Part shown: one piece after another, positions 7,167 to 12,760 of the stretch
Layout of the letters: each line of letters starts with the position of its first letter
Numbering within the stretch: the first letter of the stretch is position 1
From: Aequorivita sp.
Lineage (GTDB): Bacteria; Bacteroidota; Bacteroidia; Flavobacteriales; Flavobacteriaceae
Direction of reading: 5' to 3'
NCBI GenBank assembly: GCA_002733915.1
Contig: NVXN01000001.1
Span: 248,278-262,085 of the forward strand
DNA: 13,808 nt
Translations under genes and position numbers: made by a program
Notes under the pieces: model-generated
What the model saw: the letters and a program-made list of their open reading frames with translations, nothing else
The model's database searches: none
What the model was told of the DNA's origin: nothing

Positions 7167-7694
7167 TTAATATACACTTCTAACGATTATTGTTGGTGAA
7201 GCTTCAGTTTGCCTAAATTTTAAGGATTTTGTTAATTCGTTTACCCCCTCTCGTTCAAAATTGAGATAATTACCATCCTGTATCAAATCTAGTGAAATAT
7301 CTGCATTGGGGTTGTTTACGAAATCCTTAATGCGGTTGTTATTACCATTTTGAATAAGATCTGCAACTGCTGTATTTGCAGTGTAATTTAAATTAGTGTC
7401 ATTATAGTCTCCTTCTTGAATAAGATTTATTTCGCTTGCACTTGTGCGAGTTTGAATTTGGGCAGTATTAAAACTCCCAATCTGCTGGACATATACAGAA
7501 TTGCCCTGGACTGTGGCATTTTTAGAATTAGGGGTGGTATTGATCCCCAAATTTGCCAACAACTCGGGTGTTACTTTTTTGCCCTGCAACTGTTCCCCTC
7601 CATTGTCATTTTTATACGTTTGGCTCCAAGCTAGAGGAATTGTTAATACAGTAACGATTAGAGCTAAAAAAATATTTTTTTGTATTGTTTTCAT
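7167..7694 (-). CDS. csgB: Minor curlin, CsgB-like nucleator
   Basis: Secreted curlin-repeat protein of 175 residues, most likely the nucleating minor subunit. The signal peptide is residues 1-24 (ending LAWS, before Q25). A 40-residue charged stretch (25-64) without repeats comes first. About four half-repeats with the curlin signature Q-x-G-x-x-N follow: YVQQIGSFN (68-76), LIQEGDYN (91-98), LIQNGNNN (113-120) and LIQDGNYL (137-144). The C-terminus KFRQTEASPTIIVRSVY lacks the glycine and ends in alternating hydrophobic and basic residues, as does the fifth repeat of E. coli CsgB (IVVQRQSQMAIRVTQR), which is needed for surface attachment. It is upstream of and abuts csgE, and 165 bases after csgA across a terminator. 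It could instead be a second fibre subunit; the short repeat count and tail make CsgB the better call. Confidence 0.85.
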   Translation of the reverse strand: MKTIQKNIFLALIVTVLTIPLAWSQTYKNDNGGEQLQGKKVTPELLANLGINTTPNSKNATVQGNSVYVQQIGSFNTAQIQTRTSASEINLIQEGDYNDTNLNYTANTAVADLIQNGNNNRIKDFVNNPNADISLDLIQDGNYLNFEREGVNELTKSLKFRQTEASPTIIVRSVY

Positions 7695-7759
7695 AATCTA
7701 CATTTTTAGGCGAATAGCATTAAGCTATATTTCACTGTGCCTTAATAAAACTTTAAATA

Positions 7760-7767
7760 CAAATATA
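7760..7767 (-). promoter_or_regulatory. Candidate internal promoter for csgB-csgE-csgF-csgG-lipoprotein
   Basis: TATATTTG on the minus strand is an exact TAnnTTTG -7 box in the gap between csgA and csgB, just beyond the csgA terminator. No TTTG lies 19 bases upstream; that spot reads ATTT, so it may be weak or activator-dependent. The predicted leader to csgB is about 60 bases. It would let the machinery genes be expressed independently of csgA. Confidence 0.4.
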
Positions 7768-7790
7768 TCTGCTTTAAAGATATAAAATTT

Positions 7791-7822
7791 ATTATAAAAG
7801 GAGGGCATAAATCTGCCCTCCT
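7791..7822 (-). terminator. Terminator between csgA and csgB
   Basis: Nine-base perfect stem AGGAGGGCA (7799-7807) and TGCCCTCCT (7814-7822) with a 6-base loop. On the minus strand it is followed by TTTTATAAT (7791-7799). It begins about 38 bases beyond the csgA stop. It should end most csgA transcripts, with limited read-through into csgB and the export genes. Confidence 0.82.
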
Positions 7823-7859
7823 CTTAAAAATTTATACTAGACGTATCGCAAAGCTCGGC

Positions 7860-9320
7860 TTAGCAACCTGGGCATACATCTGGAATGTTGAATACTGGAA
7901 TAGGGTTTCTTGGAGTCATAGGTAACTGAGGATCGAAACCACAGTTAATAGCTCCACCTCCACCGTCAGGACCAGATTGGTAGATATTGGCAGTATTGTT
8001 GCCTAAACCACCTGTAAGGTTTTGCTCAACACTAGCACTTTGACCATCATACTGAACAATAAGAATATCATTACAAGCTGCTCTTTGGGCAGATGTAGCT
8101 GAATTCATATCGCCACGTTGGTGAATGTTTACGTCATTATCATGACCTTGTTGGGTAGAAAGCGCCTTATTACCATCTCCAATTTGGCTTTGAAGAGCTC
8201 TGTTAAGATATCCATTTTGACCAATACCAGCTTGGTTATTGTCTCCATCTTGGGTTTGCTTAGCATAATTAAGACCAGTTAACGCACTAGGATCATAGAA
8301 ACTTTGAACCACTAGGGCTTCGTTGCCTGCACCATCTTGGTGTTGCTCGGAATAATTTGATGTACCTCTTTGGAATGAAGCTACATCATTAAAGTTTCCA
8401 CCATTCTGGAATTGGAAAGCCTTATTATAATTTGAAGTCGTATTAATACCTACATGATAAGAATCAACATTGGTATTCATATCAGAATCTATAACTACAG
8501 TCATTGCATTCCCAGTATTGGTTCCTTGAGCAACAAGAGCGTTGTTTGCATAAGGATCAGCCCCAGCAGTAGTAGTAGAATACTGCTCTTGCCAAGAATA
8601 GTTACCAGTACCATCCTGAAGAGAGGAAGCTTCGTTTCTCTCACCTAGACCATCTTGTCTTACCCAAGCATCGTTACCTAAACCATCTTGATCTATATGG
8701 GCAGCATGACCGTCAGAACCATTTGGATTGGCACGTTGCCAAACATCCGCATAGTGTAGGTCACCATCTTGATCTGTAAGCGCATCATTATTATCGAACC
8801 TTTGTTGGGTACGCGCTTGGTTTCCATTACCATCTTGGTCTATTTGAAGTTGATTGCCTTGTCCATTTTGGGCAGCTGCATTCCCCTGTTGAGCCAAGGC
8901 GCGGTTACCCAAACTGCTGTTGTTAGAAGAACCCTGTCTAACGAGAGACTCGTTGTAGTCTCCATATTGCGCTTGGGTAGATTGATTTCCAGTTCCTCTT
9001 TGGTAAACTTCTGCCATATTAGCAACTCCACTACTAGCACTTACATTACCAGTTTGTAAAATACGTGCCTGGTTAAAACCGAGACCTGAACCATTGTCCT
9101 GATCACTGTAGGCACCTTGACTGGTTCCAATTTGGGTGACTGCAACTTTGTTATCATTACCATTTTGGATTGAATGGCTCATGTTAGCTGTAGCTGGAGC
9201 TGGTGCCATAGGCGTAAGAGCCTGAGCATTAGCCGGTGCCGAAGGCGCTACCGGAGTAGTTTGTGCGAGCCCCACAGCTCCCATCATTAGCGCTACTGCG
9301 CAAAAAATTACTTTTTTCAT
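7860..9320 (-). CDS. csgA: Major curlin subunit, long CsgA-type functional amyloid
   Basis: Secreted amyloid fibre subunit of 486 residues, against 151 for E. coli CsgA. The signal peptide is MKKVIFCAVALMMGAVGLA with cleavage before Q20. Residues 20-46 form an Ala/Pro/Thr linker, in the place of the Gly/Asn-rich export segment of E. coli CsgA. From about 47 to 450 there are some 28-30 half-repeats of mostly 11 residues, consensus xAxxxQxGxxN, for example QLQIDQDGNGN (157-167), AAHIDQDGLGN (206-216), RALQSQIGDGN (374-384) and KALSTQQGHDN (385-395). Several are stretched by inserts of 3-15 residues, and the block at 272-299 is atypical. The tail (451-486) has no repeats, is Gly then Pro-rich and ends CPGC; the mature protein has four Cys (416, 460, 483, 486). 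It is the first gene of the curli locus, followed by a terminator. The curlin family is certain; the name csgA is by role and size. Confidence 0.94.
   Translation of the reverse strand: MKKVIFCAVALMMGAVGLAQTTPVAPSAPANAQALTPMAPAPATANMSHSIQNGNDNKVAVTQIGTSQGAYSDQDNGSGLGFNQARILQTGNVSASSGVANMAEVYQRGTGNQSTQAQYGDYNESLVRQGSSNNSSLGNRALAQQGNAAAQNGQGNQLQIDQDGNGNQARTQQRFDNNDALTDQDGDLHYADVWQRANPNGSDGHAAHIDQDGLGNDAWVRQDGLGERNEASSLQDGTGNYSWQEQYSTTTAGADPYANNALVAQGTNTGNAMTVVIDSDMNTNVDSYHVGINTTSNYNKAFQFQNGGNFNDVASFQRGTSNYSEQHQDGAGNEALVVQSFYDPSALTGLNYAKQTQDGDNNQAGIGQNGYLNRALQSQIGDGNKALSTQQGHDNDVNIHQRGDMNSATSAQRAACNDILIVQYDGQSASVEQNLTGGLGNNTANIYQSGPDGGGGAINCGFDPQLPMTPRNPIPVFNIPDVCPGC
7971..9182 (-). repeat. Curlin repeat region encoding about 28-30 half-repeats
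   Basis: Protein-level repeats with a basic period of 11 codons (33 bases), each with a conserved Gln, a Gly two residues later and an Asn at the end. Each 11-residue unit should form one strand and turn, two units making one coil of the beta-solenoid, so about 14-15 coils. DNA identity between units is low: they are old repeats held by selection, not a recent tandem expansion. Confidence 0.85.
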
Positions 9321-9373
9321 AATTAAATAGTTTTAAAGATTAATATTTGGTTAAAAAAATATTCAGTTTTGAG

Positions 9374-9391
9374 CAAGGAATTGCTTCCTTG
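9374..9391 (-). other. Stem-loop in the presumed csgA leader
   Basis: CAAGGAA (9374-9380) and TTCCTTG (9385-9391) form a perfect 7-base stem with a 4-base loop, 54-71 bases upstream of the csgA start. If transcription starts above 9391, this lies in the mRNA leader. It has no T-run, so it is not a terminator; a role in mRNA stability or translation is possible. Confidence 0.45.
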
Positions 9392-9429
9392 GATAAATAG
9401 CAAACCACAGCAAAGTGATTTATTATTAT

Positions 9430-9544
9430 TAAGGGGATATGTTTTAAAATGTATTTAAAACACATTTTAGAATTAAGGGATACTTTAAAAATGAATCAAA
9501 ATGATTTAAAACCAAAAAGATTCTTTCACTAAGGGGATAGGTTT
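9430..9544 (-). promoter_or_regulatory. Three spaced direct repeats TAAGGGGATA upstream of csgA
   Basis: On the plus strand TAAGGGGATATGTTT (9430-9444), TAAGGGATACTTT (9474-9486) and TAAGGGGATAGGTTT (9530-9544) occur in the same orientation, 44 and 56 bases apart. That is about four and five helical turns. A looser copy, GAGGAGATGTGTTT, is at 9562-9575. The copies stand out from AT-rich surroundings and lie 110-225 bases upstream of csgA, as binding sites for an activator would. Confidence 0.5.
9445..9469. promoter_or_regulatory. 25-bp palindrome, candidate operator for csgA
   Basis: TAAAATGT (9445-9452) and ACATTTTA (9462-9469) flank a TTTAAAA-type core; 11 of 12 base pairs around the centre at 9457 are symmetric. 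It starts directly beside the first TAAGGGGATA repeat and is 125-150 bases upstream of csgA. Size and symmetry fit a dimeric DNA-binding protein. The regulator is unknown. Confidence 0.5.
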
Positions 9545-9590
9545 GTTATTTTAACAATTTTGAGGAGATGTGTTTGTTGATACGTTATCA
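9543..9590. promoter_or_regulatory. Two further small dyads upstream of csgA
   Basis: TTGTTA (9543-9548) with TAACAA (9552-9557), and TGATA (9578-9582) with TATCA (9586-9590), both with 3-base spacers. Each is short enough to be chance in AT-rich DNA. They are listed because they sit among the repeats described above. Confidence 0.25.
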
Positions 9591-9656
9591 GTCAATCACA
9601 ATTCAAATATGCAACAAAATATATTAATACACAACTAGTTAGCCGATAAGCAAATG

Positions 9657-9678
9657 AAAAAGGGGGAATCCCCCCTTT
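9657..9678 (-). terminator. Orphan Rho-independent terminator
   Basis: AAAGGGGG (9659-9666) and CCCCCTTT (9671-9678) form an 8-base stem with a 4-base loop. On the minus strand it is followed by TTTTTCATTTG. No gene is seen between it and the glutamine synthetase terminator about 200 bases upstream. It is either a backup terminator, the end of a small RNA, or an attenuator in a long csgA leader. Confidence 0.65.
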
Positions 9679-9869
9679 AAGAAATAGGGTTTTTCCTTAT
9701 ACAAAATCGAATTTATTAGATAAAAAACGCAATATTATCGATGAAGCGCAAAAAAATCGATTTTAACAGATTATGTTAAAGTTTTGTTAAAAATTAAAGT
9801 CTTGCTAATTTGAAATTATTGGTACTTTTATGGATTTACTATTTCTAACTAAGCTAATTAAGAAATAAA

Positions 9870-9913
9870 ATGAAAAAAGTGCGGGACTGTCTTTAAAGAC
9901 AGTCCCGCACTTT
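9870..9913 (-). terminator. Strong terminator of glutamine synthetase
   Basis: A perfect 19-base-arm palindrome (9876-9913), AAAGTGCGGGACTGTCTTT and its complement, allowing a stem of about 17 pairs. On the minus strand it ends in TTTTTTCATTTTA. It begins 75 bases after the glutamine synthetase stop. The other strand ends in TTTATAAG, so it may act weakly in both directions. Confidence 0.9.
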
Positions 9914-9987
9914 ATAAGTTAATACAGCAAACCGAAATTGCACATATTAAATTTAAGTTGAGCAATTACGGATTAATATTTAGAGGC

Positions 9988-12174
9988 CTATTTGGTAAAT
10001 AACAACTCTCTGTATTTAGTTAATGGCCAGATTTCATCATCAACTAATAATTCGAGTTTATCACAATGGTATCTAATAATTTCAAAATAGGGCTTAACAT
10101 CATCACAATACGCAAATGCCCTCTTTTCTGCATTTTCAATTTTATTTGCCTTTTTACGCGCTTCAATCATATCTGTTATACCCTTATTGATTTTTGCTAT
10201 GTGTTCACTTATCTGTTCAATAAGACGCATTTGCTCACCAGAGAATTTTTTGAAATCAGTTCCGTAAATATTTTTTAGCCCCTGTACGTTTTCAATTAAG
10301 ATATTTTGGTAACGAATAGCTGTGGGAATTACATGATTTCGGGCTATATCGCCTAGTATTCGTCCTTCTATCTGAATACGCAAAGCATAATCTTCCACCT
10401 CTATTTCGTGACGTGCTTCCATTTCTACCTTACTCATAATGCCAAGTTCCTCAAAAAGCGTAATTGCTTTTTTCGAGATTTTGGCCTTCAGAGCTTCTGG
10501 AGTGGTTTTGTGGTTGCTCAATCCTCGCTTTTTTGCTTCTTTCTCCCAAGCCTCCCCATAACCATCTCCTTCAAAACGAATACGCTTGGAGTCTTTTATA
10601 TACTCTTTTAAAACATTGAAGATAGCATCATCCTTCTTCATCTTCTTGTTTTTGATAAGCGCATCTACTTCAGCCTTAAAGTCGATAAGTTGTTTTGCCA
10701 CAATCGCATTCAGTACGGTCATCGGGTTAGCACAATTTGCGGTAGAGCCTACTGCGCGGAACTCAAATTTGTTGCCCGTGAAAGCGAAAGGAGAAGTCCG
10801 GTTACGGTCTGTATTATCCAAAAGAATCTCGGGTATTTTACCAACCACGTTTAATTTTAAATCTGTTTTCTCTTGTGGAGAAAGTTTACCGCTAGTTACT
10901 TTTTCAAGTTCATCCAATACTTCAGTTAATTGCGAACCAATAAATGCCGAAATGATTGCCGGTGGTGCTTCATTTGCTCCCAAACGATGATCATTACTGG
11001 CACTTGCTATAGAGGCACGAAGCAATTCTTCATACTCATTTACCGCTTTTAAGGTATTGATGAAGAAAGTTAAAAACTGAAGGTTTTTCATCGGTGTACT
11101 GCCAGGGCCCAAAAGGTTAACGCCTGTATCGGTAGCCAATGACCAATTGTTGTGCTTTCCGCTTCCGTTCACGTTTGCAAAAGGCTTCTCGTGAAACAAC
11201 ACCTTAAAATTATGCTTATCAGCAACTTTGTGCATCAAGTCCATTAATAGAGAATTGTGATCCACAGCCAAGTTGGTTTCCTCAAAAATTGGTGCCAACT
11301 CAAATTGATTTGGGGCAACTTCATTGTGACGGGTTTTTACAGGAATGCCCAAAAGCATACACTCGGTTTCCAAATGACGCATAAAGTTAAGAACGCGCGC
11401 AGGAATAGAGCCGAAATAATGGTCATCCAATTGCTGCCCCTTTGCAGAGGAATGACCTAGCAAGGTTCTTCCTGCAAGCGAAATATCTGGCCGTGATGCT
11501 GCCAGGGCACTATCTATAAGAAAATACTCTTGCTCCCAACCCAGGGTAGCATTTACTTTTGTCACACTTTTATCAAAATATTTTGCTACAGCAGTCGCTG
11601 CATTGTCGATAGTCTGCAAAGCCCTCAACAAAGGAGTTTTATAATCCAATGCCTCACCGGTATATGCAACAAAAACAGTTGGAATACATAAAGTGGTACC
11701 ATAAATGAAGGCTGGCGAAGTAGGGTCCCAAGCGGTATAACCACGAGCCTCAAAAGTATTTCTAATTCCGCCATTGGGGAAACTCGACGCATCGGGTTCC
11801 TGCTGTACTAATTGTCCACCTCCAAATTTTTCAATTGCCTGACCATTTTCCATTGTTTCAAAAAAAGCGTCATGTTTTTCAGCAGTTGCACCTGTTAAAG
11901 GTTGAAACCAGTGCGTGTAATGTGTTGCTCCTTTTGCAATTGCCCATTCTTTCATTCCTGTAGAAATATGGTCAGCAATATGTCGCTCTATTTTAGAGCC
12001 ATTTTTAATGGCATCCATTACACTCTTAAAAGAATCTTTGGTAAGATACTGCCGCATGGCAGCTTCATTAAAAACGTTTTTCCCGAATATTTCGGATCGT
12101 CGTGCTGGCTCTTCTACAGATACAGGAGTCCTTTTAAAGGTTTCCTTAATAGCTTCAAATCTTAGTGTGGACAT
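9988..12174 (-). CDS. glnN: Glutamine synthetase type III
   Basis: ATP-dependent ligation of ammonia to glutamate in the cytoplasm, the entry point of nitrogen assimilation. The protein has 728 residues, the usual length of the GSIII family (GlnN of Bacteroides) and far longer than GSI or GSII. Visible family segments are: ATHYTHWFQPLTGATAEKHD (83-102) of the N-terminal domain; LGWEQEYFLID (211-221) with the catalytic Glu residues; KTRHNEVAPNQFELAP (280-295), diagnostic of GSIII; NVNGSGKHNNWS (334-345), the counterpart of NGSGMH in other GS types; and NRTSPFAFTGNKFEFRAVGS further on. No adenylylation-site tyrosine motif of GSI is apparent. The start at 12174 (MSTLRFEAIKETF) lies 20 bases below a promoter -7 box. 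It is a monocistronic unit ended by a very strong hairpin. Some pipelines call it glnA. Confidence 0.97.
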   Translation of the reverse strand: MSTLRFEAIKETFKRTPVSVEEPARRSEIFGKNVFNEAAMRQYLTKDSFKSVMDAIKNGSKIERHIADHISTGMKEWAIAKGATHYTHWFQPLTGATAEKHDAFFETMENGQAIEKFGGGQLVQQEPDASSFPNGGIRNTFEARGYTAWDPTSPAFIYGTTLCIPTVFVAYTGEALDYKTPLLRALQTIDNAATAVAKYFDKSVTKVNATLGWEQEYFLIDSALAASRPDISLAGRTLLGHSSAKGQQLDDHYFGSIPARVLNFMRHLETECMLLGIPVKTRHNEVAPNQFELAPIFEETNLAVDHNSLLMDLMHKVADKHNFKVLFHEKPFANVNGSGKHNNWSLATDTGVNLLGPGSTPMKNLQFLTFFINTLKAVNEYEELLRASIASASNDHRLGANEAPPAIISAFIGSQLTEVLDELEKVTSGKLSPQEKTDLKLNVVGKIPEILLDNTDRNRTSPFAFTGNKFEFRAVGSTANCANPMTVLNAIVAKQLIDFKAEVDALIKNKKMKKDDAIFNVLKEYIKDSKRIRFEGDGYGEAWEKEAKKRGLSNHKTTPEALKAKISKKAITLFEELGIMSKVEMEARHEIEVEDYALRIQIEGRILGDIARNHVIPTAIRYQNILIENVQGLKNIYGTDFKKFSGEQMRLIEQISEHIAKINKGITDMIEARKKANKIENAEKRAFAYCDDVKPYFEIIRYHCDKLELLVDDEIWPLTKYRELLFTK

Positions 12175-12200
12175 TATTTTGTTTTTAGGGTTTGAAAGCG

Positions 12201-12208
12201 CAAATGTA
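12201..12208 (-). promoter_or_regulatory. Glutamine synthetase promoter -7 box
   Basis: TACATTTG on the minus strand is an exact TAnnTTTG match, about 27 bases before the start codon. At the -33 position, 19 bases upstream (12228-12231), there is GGGG, not TTTG. Those G residues belong to one arm of the inverted repeat described separately. This fits a promoter that needs an activator. Confidence 0.5.
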
Positions 12209-12219
12209 TAAAAAACAGA

Positions 12220-12304
12220 AATACACCCCCCTAAACTTTATAATTTATTTATAATATTATACTATACAATTTATAAACACCCTATATTTTAAGGGGGTGT
12301 ATTC
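12220..12304. promoter_or_regulatory. Long inverted repeat in the glutamine synthetase promoter
   Basis: AATACACCCCC (12220-12230) recurs exactly inverted as GGGGGTGTATT (12294-12304). The match continues for TAAA after one mismatched base, so 15 of 16 positions agree. A third, degenerate ACACCCT is at 12277-12283. The arms are separated by about 60 very AT-rich bases. The proximal arm covers the -33 position of the promoter candidate. Likely paired sites for a regulator, perhaps with looping; the regulator is unknown. Confidence 0.55.
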
Positions 12305-12520
12305 AATAAGGTATATATAATGACTGGAATGCCTATAAAATCGATATGAAAAACACCACATCAGCTCCCCCCAGGCCGCCAAATTGCTTAAGTTTTAAAA
12401 ATGAAATGCTATTACAGGCAGCAGGCAACCTACATTTGTATAATTATATCAGGATTTATTCTTTAATCTGTATAGCTATTTCAGGACGGGTCATTAAACG
12501 AATCACGATCACCCGTATAT

Positions 12521-12593
12521 AAGCCATACCAAAGCCATACCAAAGCCATACCAAAGCCATAGCAAAGCCATAGCAAAGCCATAGCAAAGACAT
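12521..12593. repeat. 11-bp tandem repeat array
   Basis: Unit CAAAGCCATAC or CAAAGCCATAG. A partial first copy (12521-12529) is followed by five full copies (12530-12584) and a diverged last copy (12585-12593). The first two full copies end in C, the next three in G, which shows stepwise duplication. The unit is not a multiple of three and the array is in non-coding DNA, so it is free to vary in copy number. Confidence 0.92.
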
Positions 12594-12666
12594 TAAAATG
12601 TAAGAAAACACCCTATTTTTCCTACAAAATAAAAGGGATCGGAAATAATAGAAATGATGGGGGAAA

Positions 12667-12684
12667 GAACGCCTCACAGCGTTC
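12667..12684 (-). terminator. Weak hairpin behind the exchanger gene
   Basis: GAACGC (12667-12672) and GCGTTC (12679-12684) with a 6-base loop, followed on the minus strand by TTTCCCCC. It lies 77 bases past the exchanger stop. The T-run is only three, so termination here is uncertain, but no better candidate exists downstream of that gene. Confidence 0.35.
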
Positions 12685-12760
12685 CAACTATCAATTCCCC
12701 ATTCAATGAATTAATCAAACGGTACAACTTTTCTCCTATTTCCAAAAAAATATTTCCGGA

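Larger units (their letters stand above)
9321..9987. other. Long non-coding region between glutamine synthetase and curli genes
   Basis: 667 bases with no credible protein gene on either strand. From the glutamine synthetase side it holds that gene's terminator (9870-9913), an AT-rich stretch of about 190 bases with no clear feature beyond an AAAATCGATTTT palindrome (9753-9764), an orphan terminator (9657-9678), and then about 330 bases upstream of csgA rich in dyads and direct repeats. I find no clean TTTG-N19-TAnnTTTG promoter for csgA, which suggests that csgA depends on an activator or another sigma factor. Confidence 0.7.
12175..12760. other. Non-coding region between the exchanger and glutamine synthetase
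   Basis: 586 bases without a credible gene. From the glutamine synthetase start outward it holds a promoter candidate, a long inverted repeat (12220-12304), about 200 bases of unremarkable AT-rich sequence, an 11-bp tandem array (12521-12593) and a weak hairpin behind the exchanger gene. An open frame of 73 codons at 12456-12677 consists largely of the translated tandem array and is not counted as a gene. Confidence 0.7.

Noticed and set aside
9400..9414. Two AGCAAA copies 11 bases apart that resemble the 11-bp array near 12550
   Set aside because: Only two partial, diverged copies; short matches like this are expected by chance in AT-rich DNA.
9870..9899. Plus-strand mini-frame ATGAAAAAAGTGCGG encoding 8 residues inside the large hairpin, leader-peptide-like
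   Set aside because: The start and run of Lys codons are simply the T-run and stem of the glutamine synthetase terminator read backwards; no regulated gene follows on the plus strand.
10586..10990. 134-codon plus-strand open frame opposite glutamine synthetase
   Set aside because: It is an antisense shadow of a well-conserved coding region, with no start signals and a low-complexity composition.
12431..12440. TACATTTG on the plus strand, promoter-like
   Set aside because: No -33 element and no gene follows on the plus strand within several hundred bases.
12456..12677. Minus-strand open frame of 73 codons, rich in Trp, Leu and Tyr
   Set aside because: Its middle is only the translation of the 11-bp tandem array, the rest shows no domain or promoter, and the array length is not a multiple of three, so the frame would not survive copy-number change.
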